Part shown: positions 18,676 through 27,420 of the stretch, piece after piece
Position numbering within the stretch: the stretch's first letter is position 1
Layout: each line of letters opens with the position of its first letter
Source: an uncultured Clostridiaceae bacterium
GTDB lineage: Bacteria > Bacillota > Clostridia > TANB77 > CAG-508
Length of the DNA stretch: 64,000 nucleotides
Assembly: GCA_946998225.1 (NCBI GenBank)
Contig: CAMPYH010000001.1
Location: 248,001-312,000, forward strand
Direction of reading: 5' to 3'
Program-made: the position numbers and the translations under genes
The notes under the pieces: generated by a model
The model's input: the letters and a program-made list of their open reading frames with translations, nothing else
Told to the model about the DNA's origin: nothing
Databases searched by the model: none

Positions 18676-20691
18676 ATGGATGAAAATAAAATAATTCAAA
18701 ATATTAAAGAAAGAGTTAAAAGCTTAGGAAAAGATGAAGCTAAAAAGAGAATAGAAAAATTATATAAAGAGGCTGAATATCACTCTAATTTATATTATAA
18801 CCAAGATAGTCCAGAGATCACAGATTTTGAATATGATATGCTTACACAAGAAATTAGACAAATAGAAGAAAAGTATCCGGACTTAAAGGAAGAAAAGACA
18901 GCTGTAAATAAAGTTGGAGGGAAAGCCTCTAATTTATTTGAGAAGGTTAATCTTGAGGTAAATATGCAAAGTCTTTTGGATGTTTTTAGTATAAGTGAAG
19001 TATTTGAATGGACAAATAAAATATCTGATGATGCAGAATATGTTGTTGAAACAAAAATAGATGGACTTTCAGTTTCGCTTACATATGAAGATGGCAAATT
19101 AGTACTTGCTACAACAAGAGGTGATGGAATAGTTGGAGAAAATATAACTGAAAATATTAATGTTGTTGAAAGCATACCAAAAGAAATACCATATAAAGGT
19201 AAAATTATATTAAGAGGTGAAGTATATATATCTAAAAAAGATTTTGAGGATATAGTAAAAAAACAAGAAGAAAATGGTGAAAAAACATTTGTTAATCCAA
19301 GAAATGCAGCAGCAGGGACATTAAGACAAAAAGATAAGAATAAAATAAAAGAAAGAAAACTTAGAATATATGTATTTAATGTACAATATTCAGACAAAGA
19401 GTTTAAAAGTCATTATGAATCTTTAGAGTTTGTAAAATCTTTAGGTATTGATGTAAATAAATATGTTAAAAAAATATCTAATAAAGATAGTAATAAACAA
19501 ATACAAGAAGCGATAGAAGAAATACACAAAATGAGACAAGACTTTGCTTTTGAAATAGATGGTGCAGTTATAAAAGTAGATAATCTTGAACTTAGAAAAG
19601 AATTAGGAGAAACTGCTAAAACACCAAGATGGGCTATAGCATATAAATACCCTGCAGAACAAAAGGAAACAGTGGTTAAAGACATTATAGTTAATGTTGC
19701 AAGAACAGGTGCATTAACACCAGTTGCAGAGCTAGAAACAGTGTTTGTGGACGGATCATCAATATCCAGAGCAAGTCTTCACAACTTTGATATTCTTAAA
19801 GAAAAAGATGTAAGAGTTGGAGATCATGTTATAATACAAAAGGCTGGAGATATTATTCCAGAAGTTGTAAGAGTTTTAAAGGAAAAAAGAACTAATCAAA
19901 AAGAATTTGAGATTCCAACAAAATGTCCTGTATGTATGGCAGATGTAAAAAAAGAAAATATAGCAATATTTTGTACAAATGAATATTGTCCATCAAAGGT
20001 TAAAAGAAGCATAGAACATTTTGCATCAAGAAATGCAATGAATATAGATGGATTTGCAGAAAAAAATATTGAAATATTATTAGAAAAAGGTTTAATAGAA
20101 AAAATAGAGGATATATATCTTTTAAAAGAAGAAGACTTTTTAAATCTAAAAAAAGATGGAAGAGTTTATGCTAGAAATATGATAAACAGTATAAACAAAA
20201 GTAAAGAAAATCCATTACATAGATTATTAAATGGAATTGGAATACCAAATATAGGTACAGTTTCAGCAAAAAAGATCGCAAAAGAATTTAAAAATATAGA
20301 TAATCTAATAAATGCAAAAGAAGAAGATCTTGTAAAAATCCCAGATATTGGTGAAATAGTTGCAAAAAGTATAGTAGATTTCTTTAAAAATGAAAACAAT
20401 ATACAAACTATAAACAAATTAAAGGAATTAGGTGTAAATGTAATTGAACCTGAAACTAAAAAAACAAATAAATTAAATGCACAAACATTTGTAATTACAG
20501 GTAGCTTTGACATAAAAAGAAATGAAATACAAGATATGGTAGAAAAAAATGGCGGAATAGTTTCATCATCTGTTTCAACAAAAACAGACTACCTAATTGC
20601 AGGTGAAAAAGCAGGATCAAAGCTAGAAAAAGCAAAAGAATTAAATACTAATATAATTAATTTAGATGAGTTTATGGAAATGATAAAATAA
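18676..20691 (+). CDS. ligA: NAD-dependent DNA ligase
   Basis: Seals nicks during replication and repair using NAD. It has 671 residues, normal. Domains in order: Ia domain; adenylation domain with nucleophile Lys127 in ETKIDG; OB fold; a four-cysteine zinc finger (CPVC and CTNEYC, about residues 417-439); helix-hairpin-helix repeats (LNGIGIPNIGTVSAKKIA, LVKIPDIGEIVAKSI); and a C-terminal BRCT domain (FVITGSF to DYLIAGEKAGSKLEKA). ATG 18676 directly abuts the pgsA stop. A terminator follows. Confidence 0.97.
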   Translation: MDENKIIQNIKERVKSLGKDEAKKRIEKLYKEAEYHSNLYYNQDSPEITDFEYDMLTQEIRQIEEKYPDLKEEKTAVNKVGGKASNLFEKVNLEVNMQSLLDVFSISEVFEWTNKISDDAEYVVETKIDGLSVSLTYEDGKLVLATTRGDGIVGENITENINVVESIPKEIPYKGKIILRGEVYISKKDFEDIVKKQEENGEKTFVNPRNAAAGTLRQKDKNKIKERKLRIYVFNVQYSDKEFKSHYESLEFVKSLGIDVNKYVKKISNKDSNKQIQEAIEEIHKMRQDFAFEIDGAVIKVDNLELRKELGETAKTPRWAIAYKYPAEQKETVVKDIIVNVARTGALTPVAELETVFVDGSSISRASLHNFDILKEKDVRVGDHVIIQKAGDIIPEVVRVLKEKRTNQKEFEIPTKCPVCMADVKKENIAIFCTNEYCPSKVKRSIEHFASRNAMNIDGFAEKNIEILLEKGLIEKIEDIYLLKEEDFLNLKKDGRVYARNMINSINKSKENPLHRLLNGIGIPNIGTVSAKKIAKEFKNIDNLINAKEEDLVKIPDIGEIVAKSIVDFFKNENNIQTINKLKELGVNVIEPETKKTNKLNAQTFVITGSFDIKRNEIQDMVEKNGGIVSSSVSTKTDYLIAGEKAGSKLEKAKELNTNIINLDEFMEMIK

Positions 20692-20716
20692 AAAAAGTAT
20701 AAAAAAATAATAAAAG

Positions 20717-20745
20717 AGTACCTTATAATTAAGTGGTACTTTTTT
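20717..20745 (+). terminator. intrinsic terminator after ligA
   Basis: AGTACC (20717-20722) and GGTACT (20735-20740) form the stem, followed by TTTTT. Confidence 0.8.
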
Positions 20746-20754
20746 ATTTGAAAT

Positions 20755-20781
20755 AAAAAAAGAATTGCAATTTGCAAATTC
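20755..20781 (-). terminator. terminator for the minus-strand surface-protein gene
   Basis: Read on the minus strand, GAATT-T-GCA pairs with TGC-AATTC around a 3-nt loop with one bulged base (20762-20781) and is followed by a T tract (20755-20761). It lies 270 bp beyond the stop of the surface-protein gene. Confidence 0.6.
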
Positions 20782-21050
20782 TTCCTTGTATAAAAATTAT
20801 ACTAATATGTAAACTTCATACTTATTTTAAATGGAAATGAAATCCATTTTCTAATTGATAATTATTTTTTAGTTTTATTTTTTTGCTTTTTGTTTTAAGC
20901 TTTTTTAATTATTTTTTTGCTATGTATTAAATTTAATTATCAATTTATTCATTAGTTACTGGACGCTACCAGAGGTAAATTTATAAATCAAATGTTAAAT
21001 TCTACTTTTTAGTAGTTGAAATTTTGTATATTTCTGGATAAAAAAGTTAA
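20782..21050. other. long AT-rich non-coding stretch with one GC-rich hairpin
   Basis: No credible gene in either strand. It lies between the ligA/minus-strand terminator pair and the stop of the surface-protein gene, so it is probably that gene's long 3' untranslated region. The only non-random structure I see is TTACTGG (20956-20962) pairing with CCA...GTAA (20969-20978), which carries the few G and C bases of the region. Confidence 0.5.
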
Positions 21051-22550
21051 TTATTTGTCTTTATCGTCTTTTTCATCCTCAGAAATATTTTCTTCTTCAT
21101 CTTTATCTGAGATGTTTTCTTCTTCATTAACTACTATATAGTCAATATCATCAACAACATCTTCGTCATTTTCTTCATCACTTAAGTTGTCTTCATCTTC
21201 AAAATCTTCATCGTCATCATCATCTGTTGGGTCAGGGTTATTGTTATTATGAGCTCTGTTTTGTAGATAAAGAGCAATTAATGCTAAAGCTATGAAAAGA
21301 AGAAGAATTATTTTGAATATTTCAAATCCGTTCGGACTATTGTTAAGTTTTAATAGCTCATCAATCTTATTATTTAAGTCTTGATTTTCTTTTTCTAGAT
21401 TAGCTATTTTAATATTTAACTCTTCAAATTGTTTGCCCATGAATTCTTTACATGACTTCATTGAATTGTTCATGTCGTCTAATGTTACGCTCATGTCGTT
21501 TAATTTTGTAGTTGTTTCATCTAGTTTAGTATCAACATTATCTAGACGTTTGTCTACTCCGTCGAAACGAGCAAGAATTAATTTGCAACAATTTTGTTTT
21601 CCAGCGTTTTTAGCACATGGAGAAGTTTTAACTGCTTTCTTTGTTGAAGTAGTTCTTTTTACATTATTTGTTTTTCTAGTTACAGGTGTAGTAGGTTTAT
21701 ATACGACTTTTTCTACAACTTTTTCAATGATTTGTGGGTTTTGATTAGTTTTGTTATCACGTTTTTCTAAATAATCTATAAGTTTATCTAGATTAACATT
21801 ATTTTGATTGTTGTTATAAATGTTATTTACAACATTACAACATTTGTCGTCTCTATTACAATTCCTGTAATCATCTCTTCTGTCGCGAACTACGATATCA
21901 ACAGTATTGTGACTGTCATTTCTGTTCTCATTTACATTGTTGTTATTATTGTTATTGTTATTATTATTGTTGTCACAAGTTGGATTACTTGGACAAAGTG
22001 GTATCCACTTTGGAAGGTCTTTTTCAGACTCCCATTCTGGTTCAACAACAATTTCTTGAGTGCTTCTGTCTTCAGAAGTTAAAACATTTTCTGGTTTTGG
22101 TTCTTCAGAAATTATAATTTCATTTGTTTCGTTTTCAGCATCCTCTTTAGAATCTACTTTATCGCTTGTAGGATTTGTTTCTGAAACATCTTCAGTTATA
22201 GTTTCTTTTACTTCTTCTGGTTTTTCTTCAGAATTAGTTTCATTTTCTTCTTCGATAACTTCTGCTGGTGCAGGAGTTTCGTTTTCTTCTTTGATTACTT
22301 CTGCTGGTGCAGGAGTTTCGTTTTCTTCTTTGATTACTTCTGCTGGTGCAGGAGTTTCATTTTCTTCTTCACTTACTTCTACTGGTGTAGTAGTTTCATT
22401 TGATTCATTTTCCATTTCTGGATTTTCTACTTTTTCTAATACAATTTCAGAAACAATACTTTCTGTTTCTTCAGCTGCAAATACATTTGTTGTAAACAGC
22501 ATTGATACTATGAGTAATACACTCATAAATTTAGCAATTTTTTTCTTCAT
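21051..22550 (-). CDS. repeat-rich secreted or surface protein with C-terminal membrane anchor and acidic tail
   Basis: Unrecognised 499-residue protein. A clear signal peptide (MKKKIAKFMSVLLIVSMLFTTNVFA, cut near residue 25) is followed by a Glu/Thr/Val-rich region. That region has three near-identical 13-residue repeats, EENETPAPAEVIK, flanked by degenerate copies. Then come an Asn run near residue 200, a Cys/Asn/Arg patch (DDYRNCNRDDKCC), a basic stretch with Cys, and a heptad-like segment (DGVDKRLDNVDTKLDETTTKLNDM). One membrane helix follows at about residues 409-430, and the tail is very acidic. AGGAGGG lies 7 nt upstream of the ATG. The topology suggests a stalk-like protein exposed outside. 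No sortase motif. Confidence 0.75.
   Translation of the reverse strand: MKKKIAKFMSVLLIVSMLFTTNVFAAEETESIVSEIVLEKVENPEMENESNETTTPVEVSEEENETPAPAEVIKEENETPAPAEVIKEENETPAPAEVIEEENETNSEEKPEEVKETITEDVSETNPTSDKVDSKEDAENETNEIIISEEPKPENVLTSEDRSTQEIVVEPEWESEKDLPKWIPLCPSNPTCDNNNNNNNNNNNNVNENRNDSHNTVDIVVRDRRDDYRNCNRDDKCCNVVNNIYNNNQNNVNLDKLIDYLEKRDNKTNQNPQIIEKVVEKVVYKPTTPVTRKTNNVKRTTSTKKAVKTSPCAKNAGKQNCCKLILARFDGVDKRLDNVDTKLDETTTKLNDMSVTLDDMNNSMKSCKEFMGKQFEELNIKIANLEKENQDLNNKIDELLKLNNSPNGFEIFKIILLLFIALALIALYLQNRAHNNNNPDPTDDDDDEDFEDEDNLSDEENDEDVVDDIDYIVVNEEENISDKDEEENISEDEKDDKDK
22258..22413 (-). repeat. 39-bp tandem repeat inside the surface-protein gene
   Basis: Four units with a period of exactly 39 bp begin at 22258, 22297, 22336 and 22375. 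Three are almost identical and the fourth has diverged. Each encodes 13 residues (EENETPAPAEVIK type). The near-identity at DNA level implies recent duplication and possible length variation between strains. Confidence 0.9.
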
Positions 22551-22694
22551 TTAAAATCCCTCCTCTTGGGTTCTTTCTAACTAGTAATGGCTTCCGTTTT
22601 AAAATTTGAATGAATCAATTTACATATTATCCCTCCTTTAGTGAAAAATCTTTCACTTTTAATATATTTTTAATACACTAATAGTATACCACAG
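22551..22694 (-). promoter_or_regulatory. 5' leader of the surface-protein gene with a start-stop element
   Basis: On the minus strand: extended -10 TGGTATACT (22683-22691), a hairpin GTGAAAGATTTTTCAC (22641-22656), then AGGAGGG (22631-22637) 5 nt before ATG-TAA (22625-22620). The true ribosome site AGGAGGG (22558-22564) comes next, with the gene's ATG at 22550. The leader is about 125 nt. The minimal ATG-TAA frame has as good a ribosome site as the gene itself. Confidence 0.5.
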
Positions 22695-22748
22695 AATTAT
22701 GTAAAACAAAAGAAAATGAATAAAATAAAGGTTTATGGATTTTAAAAA

Positions 22749-22777
22749 TTGATTTTTAAGCTTCAAAGATATATACT
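22749..22777 (+). promoter_or_regulatory. promoter of the plsC-typA unit
   Basis: TTGATT (22749-22754), a 17-nt spacer and TATACT (22772-22777), followed by an AGGAGGG ribosome site before ATG 22799. It is divergent from the surface-protein promoter. Confidence 0.65.
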
Positions 22778-22798
22778 TTTTAAAGTTTAGGAGGGAAA

Positions 22799-23497
22799 AT
22801 GCCAAATAAAGATGCAAAAAAGAAGATGCCCTTGCTTGGAAAGATAGCAAATGCATTAGTATTAAGACCACTTTTTAAATATATTATACCAATTGAAATT
22901 AGAGGATTAGAAAATTTACCAAAGGAAAGTGGTGCTTTAATTTGTGGAAACCATATAGGTATTTTTGATGCAGCATCAATTATACAAAAGAGTGGAACAA
23001 AGATTTCTTTTTTAGGGAAAAAAGAATTAGAAAATACTGCATTTGGAAGATTTGCAATTAAAGCCTTTGATATAATTACAGTAGATAGAAAAAATGTAGG
23101 ATTAGAATTTGCAAAAAAGATAGATAATAAGCTTGAAAATGGAGAACTGGTTGGAATCTTTCCTGAAGGAACAAAAAGAGGAGCTTTAAAAGGAAAAGCT
23201 TTAAAACATGGTGCAATTACATTTTCCATACAAAATGATGTACCAATAATACCTGTGGCATTTAAACCTAATTTAAAAATTTTCCAAAAGAATTATATTA
23301 ATATAGGTAGACCTATATATTTTAAAGAAATGTTAAATGGAAAAGAATTAAATAATGTGATAGCAGATGAATATATAAATATATTATTTGATGAAATAAT
23401 TAAACTTTTAGATAAAGATGATCAAAAAATATATTTAGAAGCATTAGCTGAAAGAAATAATAATATATTAGAGAATAAAAGGATGAAAAATGAATAA
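22799..23497 (+). CDS. plsC: 1-acyl-sn-glycerol-3-phosphate acyltransferase family protein
   Basis: Membrane-associated acyltransferase that makes phosphatidic acid from lysophosphatidic acid. It has 232 residues. The catalytic NH-x4-D motif is NHIGIFD (His52, Asp57), and the phosphate-binding block is VGIFPEGTKRG; the family's third block is also seen (VPIIPVAFKPN). AGGAGGG supports ATG 22799. It overlaps typA by 8 nt. Confidence 0.88.
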   Translation: MPNKDAKKKMPLLGKIANALVLRPLFKYIIPIEIRGLENLPKESGALICGNHIGIFDAASIIQKSGTKISFLGKKELENTAFGRFAIKAFDIITVDRKNVGLEFAKKIDNKLENGELVGIFPEGTKRGALKGKALKHGAITFSIQNDVPIIPVAFKPNLKIFQKNYINIGRPIYFKEMLNGKELNNVIADEYINILFDEIIKLLDKDDQKIYLEALAERNNNILENKRMKNE

Positions 23498-25307
23498 AGA
23501 TAAAATTAGAAACATAGCAGTTATAGCACACGTTGATCATGGGAAAACAACACTTTTAAATGGAATATTAGAAGAAGCTGGAATATTAAATACAAGAAAA
23601 GAAATTGAAGATAGAGTTATGGACTCAGATGCACAAGAAAAAGAAAGAGGAATAACAATACTTTCAAAAAATACTTCAATAAATTATAATGGGTATAAAA
23701 TTAATATTATAGACACACCAGGACACTCAGACTTTGGTGGAGAAGTAGAGAGAGTTTTAAAAATGGTTGATGGTGTTTTACTTTTAGTAGATGCAGTTGA
23801 AGGAACAATGCCACAAACAAGAATAGTACTTCAAAAAGCACTTAATTTAAATTTAACACCAATTGTTGTAATTAATAAAATAGATAGACCACAAGCAGAT
23901 CCTAAAAAGGCATTAGAATCAGTTTATGAACTTTTTATAGATCTTGATGCAACAGAAGAACAATTAGATTTTCCAGTTATATATGCATCAGGTAAAGCAG
24001 GTTTTGCAAAAGAAAATCTAGAAGATGAAAGTGATAATTTAAAACCACTTCTAGATAGCATAATTAAAAATATACCAGAGCCAAAAGTAGAAATGGATGG
24101 TCCATTTAAGATGCTTGTTTCAAATATAGACTATGATGATTATGTAGGAAGAATAGCTGTAGGAAGAATTGAAAGAGGAACACTTAAACTAAATATGCAA
24201 GTATGTCTTTTAGAGCATAAGGGAACAGAAAAGATGGCTAAAATTACTAAGATATACACATTTGATGGTTTAAATAAAAAGGAAGAAAATGAAGCAAAAG
24301 CAGGAGATATAGTATCTATATCTGGTATAACAGATGTTGAAATAGGTGATACAATATGTGATCCTGAACATAAAGAAAAAATAGATTTTGTAGATATAGA
24401 TAAACCTACAATTACTATGAACTTTTTAGTAAATGATGGACCACTTGCAGGACAAGATGGTAAAAATATAACTTCAAGACAAATTAAAGAGAGACTTTTT
24501 AAAGAAGCTGAAAGAAATATATCTTTAGTTTTAGAAGAAACAGATAGACCAGATACATTCAAAGTATCTGGAAGAGGTCAACTTCATTTAACAGTACTTA
24601 TTGAAAATATGAGAAGAGAAGGTTATGAGATATTAGTATCAAAACCACAAGCAGTAATACGTGAAATAGATGGTAAGAAAATGGAACCAATGGAAGAAGT
24701 TTTAATAAGTGCTCCAGATGAATATACAGGTACAATTATAGAAGAACTTGGAAGAAGAAAAGGTGAAATGACAGATATGAGACCTTCTGGTGGTGGATAT
24801 ACAACTATGACATTTAAAATACCAGCAAGAGGACTTATTGGATATGAATCTAAGTTTATGACAGATACTAAAGGATTAGGAGTTATGAACCATGTATTTT
24901 TAGATTATGAAGAATATAAAGGTGCAATAGCTTCAAGATCAAGAGGATCAATTGTAGCTTTCCTTCCAGGAAAATCTATAACTTATGGACTATATAATGC
25001 ACAAGACAAAGGAGATTTGTTCATAGGTGCAGGTGAAGAAGTTTATGAAGGAATGGTTGTAGGAATTAATTCAAGACCAGAAGATTTAAGCATTAATGTT
25101 TGTAAAGAGAAAAAACTTACAAACGTTAGAGCATCTGCATCAGATGATGCGTTAACACTTGTGCCACCAATTAAGTTAACACTTGAAAAGGCAATTGAAT
25201 ATATTAGTGATGATGAACTTGTAGAAGTTACTCCACATCATATTAGAATAAGAAAGAAAATATTAAATACTAAAGAAAGAGAAAGAAGCAGCAGAAATAA
25301 AGCTTAG
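23490..25307 (+). CDS. typA: translational GTPase TypA/BipA
   Basis: Ribosome-associated GTPase needed for assembly and growth under stress or cold. It has 605 residues, normal. G1 is [11 protein letters not shown], switch I is [11 protein letters not shown]3 is [16 protein letters not shown], and G4 is NKIDRP. The TypA-specific C-terminal region is present ([54 protein letters not shown]). The ORF begins inside the end of plsC, and the ribosome site (AAAAGGATG) is within plsC. Confidence 0.97.
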   Translation: MNKDKIRNIAVIAHVDHGKTTLLNGILEEAGILNTRKEIEDRVMDSDAQEKERGITILSKNTSINYNGYKINIIDTPGHSDFGGEVERVLKMVDGVLLLVDAVEGTMPQTRIVLQKALNLNLTPIVVINKIDRPQADPKKALESVYELFIDLDATEEQLDFPVIYASGKAGFAKENLEDESDNLKPLLDSIIKNIPEPKVEMDGPFKMLVSNIDYDDYVGRIAVGRIERGTLKLNMQVCLLEHKGTEKMAKITKIYTFDGLNKKEENEAKAGDIVSISGITDVEIGDTICDPEHKEKIDFVDIDKPTITMNFLVNDGPLAGQDGKNITSRQIKERLFKEAERNISLVLEETDRPDTFKVSGRGQLHLTVLIENMRREGYEILVSKPQAVIREIDGKKMEPMEEVLISAPDEYTGTIIEELGRRKGEMTDMRPSGGGYTTMTFKIPARGLIGYESKFMTDTKGLGVMNHVFLDYEEYKGAIASRSRGSIVAFLPGKSITYGLYNAQDKGDLFIGAGEEVYEGMVVGINSRPEDLSINVCKEKKLTNVRASASDDALTLVPPIKLTLEKAIEYISDDELVEVTPHHIRIRKKILNTKERERSSRNKA

Positions 25308-25308
25308 T

Positions 25309-26055
25309 ATGGAAGAAGAAAAATATTTAGAAAAAATTGGAGAAATAGAAAAATTTGCGAAAGAAAATTATGTTCCAATTATAAAAAAAGATGCGAGCAA
25401 GTATATTAAAAATGTACTTGTTCAAATTTTTAATTATAAAATAAATGAGATAATAAAAGAGAAAGAGCAAGTAGTAGATATAGATTTTAAAATATTAGAA
25501 CTAGGAACAGCTATAGGATATTCAAGCATTATTTTTTCAAAGGAAATATTAGATTTAAAAGAAAAGTTTGAAAAAGAAAAAAATATAAAAATAAATTTAA
25601 ATATTAAATATTTAACATGTGAAAAGGATATAGAAAGATACAATTTAGCTATAGAAAATATAAATTATTTTTCAAAAGAAAATGGATTTAATGATCTTAG
25701 TTTTAAAAACATAATATGTCCATATAATTTAGATGCAGAAGAGTTTATAGATGAAATAAAAAAAGAAGAAATAAGTAAATTTGATTTAATATTTATAGAT
25801 GCAAATAAAAGTGCATATTTAAAATACTTTTTGGAAACAGAAGATTTAATAAAACCACACGGTTTTATATTATTCGACAATATTCTTTTTAATGGATGGG
25901 TATTTGGTACATATCATGAAAAGAAGCATAGAACAATTGTTAATAATTTAAGGAAATTTATTAATTATTTAGATGAAAATAATATAGAGTACAAAATTAT
26001 GCATGAAGCGGATGGAATACTAAAAATAGATGGTGAAATATTACAATTTAAATAA
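25309..26055 (+). CDS. SAM-dependent O-methyltransferase (YrrM/family 3 type)
   Basis: A 248-residue class I methyltransferase. The SAM-binding loop is ILELGTAIGYSSIIF, the acidic loop is near LTCEKDIERYNLA, and the post-metal motif is FDLIFIDANKSAYLKYF followed by FILFDNILFNGWV. This order matches the YrrM/caffeoyl-CoA O-methyltransferase family. In several Firmicutes a relative acts on tRNA 5-hydroxyuridine (TrmR), so a tRNA role is possible but not shown. Its ATG is 1 nt after the typA stop. Confidence 0.82.
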   Translation: MEEEKYLEKIGEIEKFAKENYVPIIKKDASKYIKNVLVQIFNYKINEIIKEKEQVVDIDFKILELGTAIGYSSIIFSKEILDLKEKFEKEKNIKINLNIKYLTCEKDIERYNLAIENINYFSKENGFNDLSFKNIICPYNLDAEEFIDEIKKEEISKFDLIFIDANKSAYLKYFLETEDLIKPHGFILFDNILFNGWVFGTYHEKKHRTIVNNLRKFINYLDENNIEYKIMHEADGILKIDGEILQFK

Positions 26056-26147
26056 AAAAATGAAATTAAATAAAAAAAGATTGAATACAAAAAAATATAA
26101 ATGTATTATAAGTACAAGTAATGTGAAATATTAGGAGAAAATTGAAG

Positions 26148-26537
26148 ATGAAAAAGAAAACATTTGTATATATAATTACAGTATTAATATTAGCTATGAT
26201 GAGTCTAAATGTATTTGCAAAGGATATAGTACAATCAGGAAGTGATGTTACTTCTTTATTGAGCCCATCAATTGAAAAACAAGCAGAAAAAAAAGATGCT
26301 AAACAATCTGAAATTACAGCAGGAAGAGAACAAAGAGAATCGTTAACTGCATTAAAAGATGATCAAAAAGTTGTAAATAATCCAACTGATAAAACTAAAG
26401 CAAGTACTTTAACAAAAGCAACTTCATCATCAGATTTACCTAAAGCAGGTCTTTCTCCAGTTATAACTATGACTATGGTAGGAATTGTTGGATTAGCAGC
26501 ATTTTTATATAGAAAAGTAGTTAAATACAATATTTAG
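26148..26537 (+). CDS. small secreted protein with an LPKAG cell-wall sorting-like signal
   Basis: A 129-residue protein. An N-terminal signal peptide (KKKTFVYIITVLILAMMSLNVFA) is followed by a short charged, Ser/Thr/Lys-rich segment. The C-terminal sorting architecture is DLPKAG, then a hydrophobic stretch (VITMTMVGIVGLAAFLY), then RKVVKYNI. LPKAG is a variant of LPXTG, so a sortase probably anchors it to the wall; this is inference. AGGAG at 26133-26137 is 10 nt from ATG 26148 and 4 nt from an upstream TTG (26142), so the exact start is uncertain. No function recognised; the exposed part is only about 70 residues. Confidence 0.7.
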   Translation: MKKKTFVYIITVLILAMMSLNVFAKDIVQSGSDVTSLLSPSIEKQAEKKDAKQSEITAGREQRESLTALKDDQKVVNNPTDKTKASTLTKATSSSDLPKAGLSPVITMTMVGIVGLAAFLYRKVVKYNI

Positions 26538-26608
26538 TAATTAGGAATAAAAAAACAAAAAAGAATAAGAAAAAAGCTAAAGAAGAAAAAGAAAAATAAA
26601 TAAAAAAT

Positions 26609-26654
26609 GTAAATAACAAGCTAAAAAGAGGTGAATTTTTAGCTTGTTATTTGC
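26609..26654. repeat. 19-bp inverted repeat containing the ftsQ -35 box
   Basis: The arm starting GTAAATAACAAGC (26609-26627) pairs with the arm ending GCTTGTTATTTGC (26636-26654), with one G-T wobble, around an 8-nt loop GAGGTGAA. No T tract follows, so it is a poor terminator for the upstream gene. The -35 hexamer TTGTTA (26644-26649) of the ftsQ promoter lies inside the right arm. Confidence 0.75.
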
Positions 26655-26672
26655 TTATATATACAGTATAAT
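26644..26672 (+). promoter_or_regulatory. promoter of the ftsQ division cluster, predicted leaderless
   Basis: TTGTTA (26644-26649), a 17-nt spacer, and a perfect TATAAT (26667-26672). A start 7 nt downstream falls on 26679, the A of the ftsQ ATG. There is no ribosome site upstream of that ATG. Confidence 0.7.
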
Positions 26673-26678
26673 TAATGT

Positions 26679-27419
26679 ATGAGTGGTAAGGAGAAAAATA
26701 AAAAAAGTTTAAAAAAAACAATGTTGGTTATTATGATCTTTTTTTCAATACTAGGGATAGTATTTTTTCTTACTACATCAAAAATGTTTAATTTAGATAA
26801 GATTGAAATTATGGGTAATCTTAAAATCAAATCTGAAGAAATAGAAAAAGATTCACAATTAGAGCTTGGAAAAAACATTTTTTCACAAAGCTTTTTACTT
26901 GCATCAAGAAATATATCTAAAAATCCAAGAATACAAAAAGTAGAAGTTAAAAGAAAACTACCCAATGTTGCGCTGATTAAGATAAAAGAAAGAAGAGAAA
27001 CTTACCAAGTAAGTAGACCAGAAGGATATTATTTTTTGGATAATCAGGGAATGGTTCTTAGAAAAGAAAGCGTAAAACAAAATCTTATAGATCTTAAAGG
27101 AATAGAAGGTAATTTAGTTGTTAATTCTAGAATAGATGAGAAAAACTATGAGATGCTAAAAGAGATTAATAAAGTTTTTGATATGGCGATTTCACTTAAT
27201 TTTGATACAGTAATATCTGGAATTGATGCTAGTAATATAAAAACAAAAGATATAATAATTGAAATGGAAGCTGAAGATAAAAAGGTTCATTTTAAAACTG
27301 GAAAAGATTTAAGAATGCCAATGCTTATGGTTAAAGAAATACTAAAAAATGAAAAAGGCAAAAAAGGCGACATATTTATTCCGGAAGATGGACCAATATA
27401 TTTTAGAGAAGGAAAATAA
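26679..27419 (+). CDS. ftsQ: cell division protein FtsQ/DivIB
   Basis: Bitopic division protein that links early and late divisome components. It has 246 residues: a basic cytoplasmic N-terminus, one membrane helix (about residues 14-31), and a POTRA domain (LDKIEIMGNLKIKSEEIEKDSQLELGKNIF). The beta-rich FtsQ domain with KVEVKRKLPNVALIKIKERRE and YYFLDNQGMVLRK follows. ATG 26679 coincides with the predicted transcription start. It is followed within 2 bp by a small Hsp33-like gene, then ftsA and ftsZ. Confidence 0.88.
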   Translation: MSGKEKNKKSLKKTMLVIMIFFSILGIVFFLTTSKMFNLDKIEIMGNLKIKSEEIEKDSQLELGKNIFSQSFLLASRNISKNPRIQKVEVKRKLPNVALIKIKERRETYQVSRPEGYYFLDNQGMVLRKESVKQNLIDLKGIEGNLVVNSRIDEKNYEMLKEINKVFDMAISLNFDTVISGIDASNIKTKDIIIEMEAEDKKVHFKTGKDLRMPMLMVKEILKNEKGKKGDIFIPEDGPIYFREGK

Positions 27420-27420
27420 A

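Noticed and set aside
22258..22413. Regular 39-bp repeats as a CRISPR array
   Set aside because: There are no unique spacers; the units abut directly and are in frame with a protein repeat.
22060..22554. Plus-strand frame with Ser/Val-rich repeats
   Set aside because: It is the antisense of the 39-bp repeats in the surface-protein gene; the minus frame has signal peptide and ribosome site.
26541..26600. Lys-rich frame after the LPKAG gene as a small gene
   Set aside because: It has no start codon with a ribosome site and is simple A-rich sequence.
27349..27420. Longer N-terminus for the Hsp33-like protein
   Set aside because: It overlaps ftsQ coding sequence and adds only a Lys-rich non-conserved stretch; ATG 27421 fits the operon spacing.
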